Below are positions 1-8,785 of a DNA stretch of 64,000 nt, in pieces (the first letter of the stretch is position 1; every line of letters begins with the position of its first letter). Both the position numbers and the translations under genes were made by a program. The DNA lies in NCBI GenBank assembly GCA_003054695.1, contig QAZA01000010.1:62001-126000 (forward strand), in the 5' to 3' direction. Source of the DNA: Verrucomicrobia bacterium LW23 (GTDB lineage: Bacteria; Verrucomicrobiota; Verrucomicrobiia; Methylacidiphilales; UBA1321). The notes beneath the pieces were generated by a model. The model was not told where the DNA came from. It did no database searches and worked only from the letters and a program-made list of their open reading frames with translations.

Positions 1-2
1 AG

Positions 3-2438
3 CGCGCGGAGCTTGCGGAGGTCGCGCCGGTGCGATCCAAGATGATTCTGCTGGGCCGCGACTGGAGCGATGTCTATTCGCCGGTAGGAGGTCGATCGAT
101 CACGCAATGGGCCGAGGATTACGACATGCTTGCGGCCAGCGGCGTCTTCTCGGACGAGGAGGAGCGGGAGCTTCGCGCGTTCTTTATCCTTATGGGCCAT
201 ATGTTTATGGAGGAAGACTTCATGAACTGGCGCTTTAACGCGCGCAATGCCAATTTTGAGGCGGACCGCACCGACATTATCGGTACGATCGGCGTGGTTT
301 TTGATGGCCACCCCGATGCGCCCAAGTTTGTCGACCACACGATTGAGCGCACGCACAAGGCGCTGGGCGTTTACTGCACGCCGGGCAGCGGCAAGTGGTA
401 TGAGAATCCGGCGTGCTACTATCTACATGCGTCAAAATGTCGCATGAATCTGGTGTACCACCTGGCGAAGCACGGGCGCCTGGATGTTGCACAAATCCCT
501 CGCCTTAAGGAGTTTCTGCGATGGGGCATTGTGCTGCTGACCCCGCCGCAACCGGTGAGCTACGAGGTGATGCGCGAAGGCGACGCGGCCTGGTACGAGT
601 CGACCGAGAAGGTGCGCAAGGTGCCGCCGATTGGCGATCACGCATGCCTGGGGCGTTGGATTCCGGAGCATTACTTCTTCATAGGCAAGCTTTTCCAGAA
701 ATCGGACCCTGCGTTTGCGAAGGAGATGATCGACGCTTATTTTTGCGGCAGCGGCGATGGATTGAGGGTGATCGATGACTCGCACGCTGTTGACCAGGAG
801 GGCGAGCATATTTTTCACGAGGCGTCGTCCGGTGCGGCGTTCGGCAATCTTTGCCTGTTTTTTGCGACGGCCGAAGAGGCGGATATTCCTGTCAAAGCGA
901 CGCAGATTGAGTTGGAAAGCCGTCGCCTGGAGGGCTTTGGCGCTGTGCTGCGCAGCGAGGTTAACTCGTTGCGGGAGAATTACATCCTGATCAAGCAGGG
1001 GCCGGGTGGCTACCGCTTTCACCGCACGGAGGGGAGCATCCTTTTCTTTGCGCAGGGCAAGCCGCTGGTGTACGACGGCGGCGAGGCGGGTGAGACATGG
1101 CGTCACAGTACGCTGTCGTTTTTTGATACGCACATGCCGCTCTCCGCGGGGCATGTGGAGCGGATTCTGGTTCAGAATCCGGAGAACTCGCCTGCGTCGG
1201 AGGGGTCGGAAGTCCCGGTTCATCCTGCCTACCAGTTTGTGCAAGGCGTTCATCCTGAGATCATTAGGCCGGGTGAACCGGTTTTTCTCAGCGATACGTG
1301 CCGGCATGAGCTTGTGGAGGAGGCGTATCGCCGCCTGGCAAAGCCAAATCCCGCAGTGGCAAGGAGTTACGCCTGGGTGGGCGATCGTTATCTGGTGATC
1401 CACGACGCGTTGGATCTTCCTGCGGCGGACGCGGACATACCGGTGCACTGGCATCTGCAAGTGGTTGCGGATGAGAGTGATGAGGAGCGTGATGGCGCCG
1501 AAGCCGTGGCTCTGGCGAATGCCAGCGGCGGTCGTGGCTACCGGTTTGCGGGGCGTCACGGGCTGGATCTGGCGGTGGCGCTGCCGGGTCAAACCTTTGC
1601 GGCAGAGAGTATTACGCAGGATCCTATCCTGGAGTACCGGTCGACGCCGGAGCAGCGATTTGCGATGCGGCACCTGCAGTTGTCGCAGCCCGGCATGCGA
1701 TCCGCGCTGGCGGTACTGCTGCCGGTTGCGGCCGGGGAGAAGCTGGATTTGCATGCGGAAGCGCTTTATCCGCAGGATGTTAGCCCTTGCGACAAGCTGA
1801 TTGGAACGCATGTGCGCACAAAGCGTGAGGACGACTATATCTTCTTTGCGCACAAGGGTTTGCGTTGGCACGATGTGGATGTGTCGTTTGAGGGCTGTTA
1901 CGGCGCTGCCATGCGGCGCGTGGAAGCCGATACGCTGGTGCTTACCGGGGCGGGATCTATCAGCCTGGGCAATGATCAGGGGAGCGGATTCTCGGTCCAA
2001 AGTGTTTCCTCACAGGAAACTTTTGCTGCTGATGCGGAGCCTGGCGCGGTGAATGTGTGCGGCCCGAACGTAATGCTGACGCGCGGCTGGCAAAGCGCAT
2101 TGCTGACAGCCGAGGGCTGCGGACGGGTGCGCGCTGTGGTCTTTGGCAAAACGCTGGAGGCGGAGGTGAAGGGCTCCGGGCGGTGGGTGATTGCTGCGGA
2201 TAAGCCGGTGCGTGGTGCGCAAATCTTTCTGCGGGAGGGAGATAGCGCTGCGCCGCAACGGCTTGCCCGGGTGGCGCTCCGCCTGGACTCCGCCGAGGAG
2301 GTGGACAAGCTGCACCGGCAGATGGCCGGAGGGGAGGGCGGGGTGCTGGCGGAACCGGTGGCCGCGGGCGGCGCTTACGGATTTACGGCGCGCGATAAGC
2401 TTGGCAATATGTACCGGATTTTCCACGGCGCGACGTAA
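3..2438 (+). CDS. Heparinase II/III-like protein, 5' end outside the window
   Basis: The reading frame is open to the left edge of the window, so the gene probably begins upstream; the first possible start inside is a GTG at 30. A stretch at about residues 325-365 (counted from that GTG) has the heparinase II/III look: a GPGGYRFH segment, an acidic residue, then GKPLVYDGGEAG and WRHSTLSF. In that family this region opens the C-terminal beta-sandwich of polysaccharide lyases. The part before it is helix-rich, as expected for the alpha-toroid half. I see no signal peptide, but the true N-terminus is missing. The next gene on the same strand is a Gfo/Idh/MocA oxidoreductase, a common companion in carbohydrate catabolism. 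The substrate cannot be told from sequence. Confidence 0.6.
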   Translation, partial: RAELAEVAPVRSKMILLGRDWSDVYSPVGGRSITQWAEDYDMLAASGVFSDEEERELRAFFILMGHMFMEEDFMNWRFNARNANFEADRTDIIGTIGVVFDGHPDAPKFVDHTIERTHKALGVYCTPGSGKWYENPACYYLHASKCRMNLVYHLAKHGRLDVAQIPRLKEFLRWGIVLLTPPQPVSYEVMREGDAAWYESTEKVRKVPPIGDHACLGRWIPEHYFFIGKLFQKSDPAFAKEMIDAYFCGSGDGLRVIDDSHAVDQEGEHIFHEASSGAAFGNLCLFFATAEEADIPVKATQIELESRRLEGFGAVLRSEVNSLRENYILIKQGPGGYRFHRTEGSILFFAQGKPLVYDGGEAGETWRHSTLSFFDTHMPLSAGHVERILVQNPENSPASEGSEVPVHPAYQFVQGVHPEIIRPGEPVFLSDTCRHELVEEAYRRLAKPNPAVARSYAWVGDRYLVIHDALDLPAADADIPVHWHLQVVADESDEERDGAEAVALANASGGRGYRFAGRHGLDLAVALPGQTFAAESITQDPILEYRSTPEQRFAMRHLQLSQPGMRSALAVLLPVAAGEKLDLHAEALYPQDVSPCDKLIGTHVRTKREDDYIFFAHKGLRWHDVDVSFEGCYGAAMRRVEADTLVLTGAGSISLGNDQGSGFSVQSVSSQETFAADAEPGAVNVCGPNVMLTRGWQSALLTAEGCGRVRAVVFGKTLEAEVKGSGRWVIAADKPVRGAQIFLREGDSAAPQRLARVALRLDSAEEVDKLHRQMAGGEGGVLAEPVAAGGAYGFTARDKLGNMYRIFHGAT

Positions 2439-2526
2439 TTGGCACGTGGGCTAGGCCTTAGTGTTTCGTGCTGCTTTGTCGCGATCCTCCTTCTCCTTTT
2501 CGTTTTATCTTTATCGGACTTTTTTC

Positions 2527-3624
2527 ATGGACACCTTGACTTCCGCAGTGGATGCAACATCCTCCGCATCAGGCACTTTGGTGGCAGTGCAGCCTAAGCC
2601 GCTGAGCATCGCTGTTGTTGGGCTGGGCTTTGGGCGGTGGATACTGAAGCAGCTGGTGAGCCCCGAGCTGAAGCCGTTCTTTCGGCTGGCGGCGGTTTGC
2701 GATCTGGATGCGGCGAAGGCGGCGCAATATGCGGCGGAGTACGGGGTGCCGGCTCGCTCGCTGGACGACTTGCTGGCGGATGCAGAAGTGCCTGTGCTTG
2801 GGCTATTTACGGGGCCGGCGGGGCGCGCCGGTTTGTTGCGTAAAATCATTCGCGCGGGCAAGGATGTGATGACGACGAAGCCGTTTGAGCGGGATGCGGA
2901 CGAGGGGCGCGCGGTGCTGGAGGAGGCGATCTCCCTCGGGCGCATTATTCATCTTAACTCGCCCTCGCCGCTGCTGCCGCCGGACGTGGCGCAGATTCGA
3001 GCGTGGCAGGAGGTGCACAGGCTGGGCGCGCCTGTAGCGGCGCAGGTGAGCACGTGGGTGAGCTACCGGGAGAAGCCGGACGGGACGTGGCTGGATGATC
3101 CCGAGCTGTGCCCAGTGGCGCCGATTTTTCGGCTAGGGATTTATGCGCTTAATGACATTGTGTCGCTTTTTGGGCCGGCGGACGAGGTGTATGTGATGTC
3201 GTCGCGGCTGTTTACGGAGAGGCCGACGGCGGATCACGCGCAGTTAGCGGTGCGCTTTAAAAGCGGAGCGCTGGTGACGGTGATGGCGTCGTTTTGTATT
3301 AATGACGGTGCGCATTATCGTAACTCCATGACGCTGAACTTTGTGGATGGCACGGTGTATCGCAATGTGGGGGCGGACGCGAAGGCGGGCTCGCTGGCGA
3401 CGCTGGAGGTGGTGGGCGTGCGCGAGGAGAAATCGCAAGTGCTTGAGCGCCTGCAGGTGGACGGCACGAGCGGCGCGTATCAATGGGAGAGCTTTTACCG
3501 CGCGGTGGCGACGCGGACGCTGACGCCGGCGGATTTCCCTGAGCGGGTGGCGACGGCGCTGCGGGTAATAGAGGCGATGGCGGAGTCCGCGAAGACGGGG
3601 CTGCCTGTGAAGGTGCGGGGGTGA
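2527..3624 (+). CDS. Gfo/Idh/MocA family oxidoreductase
   Basis: An NAD(P)-dependent sugar or inositol dehydrogenase-type protein of 365 residues. The N-terminal Rossmann motif is VVGLGFGRW, and the family's EKP-type motif appears as TTKPFERD. The C-terminal half is the usual alpha/beta dimerisation and substrate domain. I chose the ATG at 2527. An in-frame GTG at 2461 would add 22 hydrophobic, Ser/Phe-rich residues absent from typical family members. The gene lies 88 bp after the heparinase-like gene and may be co-transcribed with it. The substrate is unknown. Confidence 0.85.
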   Translation: MDTLTSAVDATSSASGTLVAVQPKPLSIAVVGLGFGRWILKQLVSPELKPFFRLAAVCDLDAAKAAQYAAEYGVPARSLDDLLADAEVPVLGLFTGPAGRAGLLRKIIRAGKDVMTTKPFERDADEGRAVLEEAISLGRIIHLNSPSPLLPPDVAQIRAWQEVHRLGAPVAAQVSTWVSYREKPDGTWLDDPELCPVAPIFRLGIYALNDIVSLFGPADEVYVMSSRLFTERPTADHAQLAVRFKSGALVTVMASFCINDGAHYRNSMTLNFVDGTVYRNVGADAKAGSLATLEVVGVREEKSQVLERLQVDGTSGAYQWESFYRAVATRTLTPADFPERVATALRVIEAMAESAKTGLPVKVRG

Positions 3625-4158
3625 GGTGAGCGGCGGAGAGAGCTTTAACCACGGAGCACACGAAGCACACGAAATTGAGGAGGGGCGAAAGGCAGTTTGG
3701 GTGGTTGATTTTGCGGGAGAGTGTGGGGTGTGTTGTACATGGGCATTACCCGTATCTCTTGACTTTATCTCTTCCGTTTGTCCCACAGCCTTAGCCGGAA
3801 CGATTCGGTTGGGAGTGGCTCAGTCGCGCAAAAGCTGGAGCCGTCAAGAGGCTGCGGGCGACGAGGCGTATCCCCATGGTCAGACGTTGAGGATACCTCA
3901 ACGTATTGACAGCCAAGATCTTGCGCGAATGAGCCGCTCCCAGCCGAATCGTTCCGGCTTACGGCTTTGTCCGGGGAGGGCACGAGCCGTGCGAGGGCTT
4001 CGTTCCCCCCTCCCCTTTGCGACCTTCGCGTGACGTCGGCCGTGGGCAAGGCTTCACAATAATCGCGGCCAGCCTCATCGCGTGCTCCCCTCACCTCCGC
4101 GATCTCCAGCCGACAGCGCATTATTGCACGGCGCTAAAATCCCGCTACACTGCACAGG
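3625..4158. repeat. Gene-free spacer with short-period repeat and large palindrome
   Basis: No credible gene is seen here. At about 3647-3682 there is a short-period CACGAAGCA-type repeat, a pattern that recurs in other spacers of the window. At 3788-3966 there is a large imperfect inverted repeat. Its arms (about 3788-3832 and 3919-3966) share GCCGGAACGATTCGG and its complement and differ at only a few positions. Inside the loop sits a perfect smaller hairpin, ACGTTGAGG-ATA-CCTCAACGT (3883-3903). A conceptual frame through it (3626-4033) is low-complexity and rejected. Confidence 0.7.
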
Positions 4159-4551
4159 ATGATCAGCAAAGGATTTGTCGCCATACTCTCCGCCCCCCTC
4201 AGCCGTGCGCACGTTGCCGAGTGCGCGGCCTCGTGGCTGGAGCGCTTTGAGCGGCTGGAGCAGGTGACCCCCGAGCCCGGCTCCGTCGCCACCATCGGGC
4301 TGAAGAAGGTTGAAGATATTATGTGGGAGAACAACATGCAGTTCCGCGTCCTTAACGGCGAGGAGTTTGCGTGGATTTACCTCACCCTGGACAAGCGCTG
4401 CATCGAGACGAGCGGCCTGCCCGCCCCCCTGCCGGACGACGCCATTGCCCTGTGCCTGGACGTGCTGCTGGAGCTCCCCGGCGTCACCACCGTGGTGGAT
4501 CAGGCCAACGAGCGCCGCCTGGAGGAGCTTGAGGCTGAGGGACTTCTGTAG
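4159..4551 (+). CDS. Hypothetical protein, 130 aa
   Basis: I do not recognise a family. The protein is soluble and acidic, with no signal peptide or membrane segment. It begins MISKGFVAIL and ends in a helical, Glu-rich tail. Codon use matches the GC-rich neighbours, which supports a real gene. It stands alone between two repeat-rich spacers, so context gives no clue to function. Confidence 0.65.
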   Translation: MISKGFVAILSAPLSRAHVAECAASWLERFERLEQVTPEPGSVATIGLKKVEDIMWENNMQFRVLNGEEFAWIYLTLDKRCIETSGLPAPLPDDAIALCLDVLLELPGVTTVVDQANERRLEELEAEGLL

Positions 4552-4830
4552 AGCGCGGGCGTCACGTGCGCGGTGGGGGAGGTGGGCAAAGTTGAGGAGC
4601 GGCTGCCCTCGCAATGCCCACGCGTTATCTTTATCCTATCCGTTTCCGCGCGAAACGATATGTGCACACCGTAGCACAAGGTGAGAACAGGCGTTTTGCG
4701 AACATCACCGTGCGTATTGCATTAAATAGCTTTACGCACTCTGCTTATTGATACTCTAAGGATTTGATAGAGAACGACTTAGGGTTTCATCTGAATTGTT
4801 GGCACAGGCTATGCGCAAAGTCATTGTGCC

Positions 4831-5367
4831 ATGAATATATTTAATCTTGGGAAGGGCAAAGTCACCACCCTTCACGAACTCTTCCTTGATCAGCTTCGCG
4901 ATCTTTACAGCGCGGAGACCCAGTTGCTGACAGCCATTCCTGAGATGGCCAAGGCCGCGAGCGCGCCCGACCTCAAGAAGGGCTTTCAACAGCATTTTGA
5001 GCAGACGAAAGTTCACGCTATGCGTTTGGAAAAGATCTTTAAGACTTTCGATGAAAGCCCCGAAGGCAAGACGTGTGCCGCGATGAAGGGGCTTATTGCG
5101 GAGGGGCAGGAAACGATCTCCGAAAATGCCAGTAAGGAAGTGCGGGACGCCGCGCTCATTGCCGCTGCGCAGCGTGTGGAGCACTACGAGATGGCGGGTT
5201 ATGGCACCGTGCGCACCTATGCGGAAATGATGGGCCATACCGAAGCGGCTGATCTTCTGCAGCTTACGCTGGATGAGGAGGGCGAAACGAACAAGAAGCT
5301 CACCGAGATCTCCCGCCTGGTCAACAGCAGCGTTCCTATTGGTCACGAAGTCGGTGCGCGGGCCTGA
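4831..5367 (+). CDS. YciE/YciF-family ferritin-like protein (DUF892)
   Basis: A 178-residue four-helix-bundle protein. The start is typical of the family: a short lead, then LHELFLDQLRDLYSAE, followed by an HFEQTKVHAMRLEKIF helix and a later RVEHYEMAGYGTVRTYAEM helix carrying the Glu/His residues that in ferritin-like folds bind a di-metal centre. In enterobacteria YciE/YciF are stress-induced, and the genes that follow here (glycine-zipper, BON, SDR) are also typical stress genes. The 278 bp upstream is AT-richer and probably holds the promoter. There is no clear Shine-Dalgarno before the ATG. Confidence 0.88.
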   Translation: MNIFNLGKGKVTTLHELFLDQLRDLYSAETQLLTAIPEMAKAASAPDLKKGFQQHFEQTKVHAMRLEKIFKTFDESPEGKTCAAMKGLIAEGQETISENASKEVRDAALIAAAQRVEHYEMAGYGTVRTYAEMMGHTEAADLLQLTLDEEGETNKKLTEISRLVNSSVPIGHEVGARA

Positions 5368-5911
5368 CGGCTGCCTTCTTTCTGGAGGGCGTCGACCTTC
5401 CACTAACGTGGAGAAATCTCCCCTTTTCCCTTCCGTGTAATCCCGTTTATGCGGAAATCTAACCACGGACAACACGGAAGGCACGGAGGGGATGGAGGAT
5501 GGAGATTTCCTGGCATGCGTTTCGGGGTTCGAAGGTTGACAGCCATTAAGACCTATTGACTGAAGATATCGGTACAATGGCGGAGTTGATTTTGGGATGA
5601 GAACAAGGTGAAACGTCAGGAGTGCATGGGTAATGCTCGACTGGGGTTTCAACGCGGTTCTCGCCCAAAGAGACCCGCCATTGTACCGATTTATTTTGCC
5701 GATGGGTCTGAGACTCAACCCATCCCCCCTCTTTGGGATGCAGGCGAGGCGGGCCCGAGGGAATGCATTCGAAACAGGCAGCACCGAAAGGCCAACGCCG
5801 CGCCCCCAAACGGAGAGGCCCGGCAAAAGGCCCGGCAACCCGGTGAGGACCCGGCGAGCCGCTGAGGGCCCGGCAACCCTGTGATCATTTTCCATTATCG
5901 CGTATCCTTGG

Positions 5912-6115
5912 CACATCCGAAGCGCCACCGGCGCGAAAGCCTAAAGCCCAGGGCGTAAGCCCTGGGTGAGAGTCCCAAAGAAGCGCGTCCTGTAGGGACG
6001 CAACAGCCTCTTCCTGGCGACGTTGCGTTCCTTCAGAACGCTGCGGATTTTCCTCCTCACTCACGGCTTACGCCCGGGGCTATAGGGTTTCGCGCGGGTG
6101 GTGCTTCGGATGTGC
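5912..6115. repeat. 204-bp palindromic element with about 50-nt terminal inverted repeats
   Basis: The left end GCACATCCGAAGC and the right end GCTTCGGATGTGC are exact complements, and pairing continues inward for about 50 nt with few mismatches. Inside are sub-hairpins: CCCAGGGC/GCCCTGGG with a GTAA loop, GCGTCC/GGACGC, and GCGTTC/GAACGC. It has no coding capacity, so it resembles a MITE or a compound REP-type element. A shortened relative lies at 26982-27070. Confidence 0.75.
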
Positions 6116-6186
6116 AGTGTCTACACTCGTATTGAAACCGCTGTAACGATGCGCTGTAACTGTGCGAATGCGTCTGAGATAAAGCA

Positions 6187-6226
6187 AAGGGCCTCCCTCT
6201 CCCGCGGAGGGAAAGGGAGGCCCTTG
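6187..6226 (-). terminator. Rho-independent terminator of the glycine-zipper gene
   Basis: Read leftward, an 11-bp stem (AGGGCCTCCCT / AGGGAGGCCCT) encloses a GC-rich loop and is followed by a T-rich stretch (TTTGCTTTAT). It begins 34 bases past the stop of the leftward gene at 6260. Confidence 0.75.
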
Positions 6227-6259
6227 GATTCACTTACGGGCAGGTACAGCCTCCTGGGA

Positions 6260-6784
6260 TCAGGAGCGCGGGACTGCGGCCTCGGAGGAGGTGGCGATAT
6301 CTACAGCGCCGGCTTGCTCCAGGGCCTGCCTGGCGGCGCTAACCTGATCGCTGGTCTCGGCGTGGACGGAGAGCAGGAGCTGGCCATCGCGGATGCGGCC
6401 TTCGTACTGGCGGGCTTCCAGCTCGGTCATGCCCATGCCCACAAGGGCGCCCGTGAGTCCGCCGACGCCGGCGCCAACAGCGGCGCCGCTAAGGGCAGCC
6501 AGAATCGGCCCCGCCGCGATAAACGGCCCAACGCCCGGGATGGCCAGGCTTCCGACGCCGATCAGCCACCCGCCTACCGCGCCGAGCGCGCCGCCGGTGG
6601 TGGTGCCGATGGTGGCGCCTTCCGGGGCCTTGGAGTTGGTTTCCAGCTTGAGATCGCGCACATTGCCAGCATCGGAGCCCAGGAGCGAAATATCCGCGTC
6701 GGAGAAGCCGGCCAGACGGAGGCGCTCCACCGCGTTGTTAACCTGGGCCTGATTGGAAAGGACGCCGTGAACAGAAGTACTCAT
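6260..6784 (-). CDS. Glycine-zipper stress-type membrane-associated protein
   Basis: 174 residues. The first 60 or so form a small alpha/beta domain (GVLSNQAQVNNAVERLRLAGF) resembling the general-stress-protein 17M/YflT type. Next comes a long Gly/Ala-rich hydrophobic stretch (GTTTGGALGAVGGWLIGVG and onward), a glycine zipper that can insert in or pack on membranes. The C-terminus is a second alpha/beta segment with VHAETSDQVSAARQALEQAG. Related proteins are induced by osmotic or cold stress in many bacteria. The gene is followed by its own terminator and preceded on the same strand by the BON-domain gene. Confidence 0.65.
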   Translation of the reverse strand: MSTSVHGVLSNQAQVNNAVERLRLAGFSDADISLLGSDAGNVRDLKLETNSKAPEGATIGTTTGGALGAVGGWLIGVGSLAIPGVGPFIAAGPILAALSGAAVGAGVGGLTGALVGMGMTELEARQYEGRIRDGQLLLSVHAETSDQVSAARQALEQAGAVDIATSSEAAVPRS

Positions 6785-6855
6785 GATGATTTAAAGTAAG
6801 GATATATGTTGGTTAGAGGGAGAGATGTCGATACGTTGTGAAATCGGGATAAAGA

Positions 6856-7224
6856 TTATTTCTTTATCGAAAGTTCATTCTTAACCGGGTAATCACCCGC
6901 GTGCTTTTTTGCCATTTCTTCAATGGCTGCTTTCTCTTCCTTGGAAGAGACTACGCCGCGCAGGTACACCGTCTGCTTATCAGTGGTGATAATCTTGACG
7001 TTGTGGGCATAGGTGGAAAGGTTCTTGTCCGCGACAATGGCCTTGCGAATATCCGTGGTCACCTTTACGTCCGCTTCCGCGTTGGACTGATGCACGGGAT
7101 TCATCTCCTTCTCCTTGTTCACAGCGGAGTTATCCGCAGAGGGAGAGGCAGGATCGGCTGCCTGTAGAGAAGAAGTGAAAAGAAACGCTGAACCTACGAT
7201 GCTTAACAGTGTAGTTACTCTCAT
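6856..7224 (-). CDS. Periplasmic BON-domain protein
   Basis: 122 residues. A signal peptide (MRVTTLLSIVGSAFLFTSSLQA) is followed by a short low-complexity linker and one BON domain at about residues 50-120, with the characteristic VTTDIRKAIVADKNLS, VKIITTDKQTVYLRGVV and VKNELSI strands and helices. BON domains bind phospholipid or envelope components; OsmY is the best-known osmotically induced member. It lies 71 bp upstream of the glycine-zipper gene on the same strand, so the pair may be one stress-induced unit. Confidence 0.85.
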   Translation of the reverse strand: MRVTTLLSIVGSAFLFTSSLQAADPASPSADNSAVNKEKEMNPVHQSNAEADVKVTTDIRKAIVADKNLSTYAHNVKIITTDKQTVYLRGVVSSKEEKAAIEEMAKKHAGDYPVKNELSIKK

Positions 7225-7824
7225 GCCTGAACATCAAGCAGTCCTCGTGCCACATAATTTATAAAGAGATCAACTTATTGCGCTGCAATGTTTTACAACT
7301 TTAAATCTGGACTTAAACATGCGATGACATCGGTAATGCAGCCGTGAAGCCGTGCTAAATGCAATTCATTATCAACGATTTGCAATGTTGCGCACAAAGT
7401 CGCTTCATATCACACTTTCCGTGACTCCAATTCCCTCCTGCGCATCGTCAGCCGCGTTGCCTCAAGGCTACATCTGTCGATCGTTTCTGAGGAGCCGAGC
7501 CTCTTCATTTAGCGTTGTTTACTGAGGGGCGAGCTCCAACTTCCTTTGCTGGATATAATCCATCCCTTACATGAATACTTTGGCTGAGTGAAGGCGATAA
7601 TATCGATAGTATGTCTTTTACGCTAAGTATTGCCAATGCTATGCATCTAAATGGCAAATTGCATGAATACACATCCGGAATGGGATCTCTTGCACGATAA
7701 GCAATTCACCTGTTGTGCAACAACCGCAGTTTTTACAGAGGACGGGCTGCACAGCATCAGGAGGTGGCACTAACATTGCTCACTATAAAAAGGCCATCCA
7801 TTATCATTCCAATCCAATACAATT
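7225..7824. promoter_or_regulatory. Divergent 600-bp spacer, AT-richer than surroundings
   Basis: It separates the leftward BON gene from the rightward SDR gene, so it should hold both promoters. It is clearly lower in GC than flanking genes and contains no plausible gene. I cannot assign a sigma factor from the sequence. No strong repeat is seen. Confidence 0.4.
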
Positions 7825-8718
7825 ATGAGCTCTCAAGTAATCGACCGTAATCCGCTGACGAAATATCCGCAGCCGCCCTTTCAGGAGAAATTCCAGCAGC
7901 CGCCGGGTACCGAGGGTCAGCTTCGGCAGAAGGCCGACCACGGCGAGCAAAGCTACAAGGGGAACAATCGGCTGGCCGGCAAAGTCGCGCTGATTACCGG
8001 CGCCGACAGCGGCATCGGCAAGGCCGTGGCCATCGCCTACGCGCGAGAGGGCGCGGACGTGCTCATCAGCTATTTTAACGAGGCTGAGGAGGCGGACGCG
8101 AAGGATACGGCCGCGTGGGTGCAGAAAGCCGGCCGCAAAGCCGTGCTCGCCCCCGGCGACATCGCCGACGAAGCGCATTGCAAGGCACTGGTGGACAAAG
8201 CGGTAAGCGCTTTCGGCAAGATCGATATCCTGGTCAACAACGCCGCGTACCAGCGCACTTACAAAGAGATTGCGGACATCCCCAGCGACGAGTGGGACCG
8301 CGCCTTCAAGGTCAACATCTACGCCATGTTCTACCTCGTCAAAGCTGCGCTGCCGCACATGAGCCCAGGGGCTTCAATCATCAATACGGCCTCGGTGCAG
8401 TCGGACTCGCCGTCGCCCGGCCTGCTGCCGTACGCCACCACAAAAGGAGCGATCATCAACTTTACGGCCGGGCTCTCCCAGGGGCTGGCGGAAAAGGGGA
8501 TCCGCGTGAACAGCGTGGCACCGGGGCCGATCTGGACGCCGCTCATCCCCAGCACCATGCCGCTGGAGAAGGTCAACTCGTTCGGCAAGCAGACGCCGTT
8601 CCAGCGCCCCGGTCAGCCCGTGGAGCTCGCGCCCGTCTTCGTTATGCTGGCCAGCGACGAGGCGAGCTATATCTCCGGAGCAATGGTGCCGGTGACTGGC
8701 GGCAAGCCGATTCTCTGA
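7825..8718 (+). CDS. SDR family oxidoreductase (YghA/GsiB-cluster type)
   Basis: A 297-residue short-chain dehydrogenase. The cofactor motif is ALITGADSGIGKAVA (TGxxxGIG), followed by the NNAA motif, an active-site Ser in NTASVQS and the catalytic YATTK (YxxxK). The roughly 45-residue N-terminal extension, rich in Gln/Pro (YPQPPFQEKFQQPPG), is typical of the stress-linked YghA-like branch rather than of core SDRs. It probably reduces or oxidises a small alcohol or aldehyde with NAD(P)H; the substrate is unknown. It lies 67 bp ahead of the FAD-Rieske gene and is probably in its operon. Confidence 0.9.
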   Translation: MSSQVIDRNPLTKYPQPPFQEKFQQPPGTEGQLRQKADHGEQSYKGNNRLAGKVALITGADSGIGKAVAIAYAREGADVLISYFNEAEEADAKDTAAWVQKAGRKAVLAPGDIADEAHCKALVDKAVSAFGKIDILVNNAAYQRTYKEIADIPSDEWDRAFKVNIYAMFYLVKAALPHMSPGASIINTASVQSDSPSPGLLPYATTKGAIINFTAGLSQGLAEKGIRVNSVAPGPIWTPLIPSTMPLEKVNSFGKQTPFQRPGQPVELAPVFVMLASDEASYISGAMVPVTGGKPIL

Positions 8719-8785
8719 GGGCCTCGGGCGCCATCCCTCATCCCTTTTTGTCTTCACCATCATTTAAAATAAAGGAGTTTACGTC

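Larger units (their letters stand above)
5368..6259. repeat. Repeat-dense gene-free spacer
   Basis: Almost 900 bp without a supportable gene. From left to right: a CACGGA-type short-period repeat (5461-5490); a 16-bp perfect inverted repeat ATCGGTACAATGGCGG at 5568-5583 with its complement at 5675-5690; several copies of GGCCCGGCAA at about 5816-5878; a 204-bp palindromic element (5912-6115, listed separately); and a terminator hairpin for the leftward gene (6187-6226). Conceptual frames at 5546-5884 merely read through these repeats. Confidence 0.7.

Noticed and set aside
3626-4033. 135-residue rightward frame after the Gfo/Idh gene
   Set aside because: It reads through the CACGAAG tandem and the palindrome; composition is repeat-derived.
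5810-5880. CRISPR array from GGCCCGGCAA repeats
   Set aside because: Units are too short and irregular, without spacers, and no cas gene is in the window.
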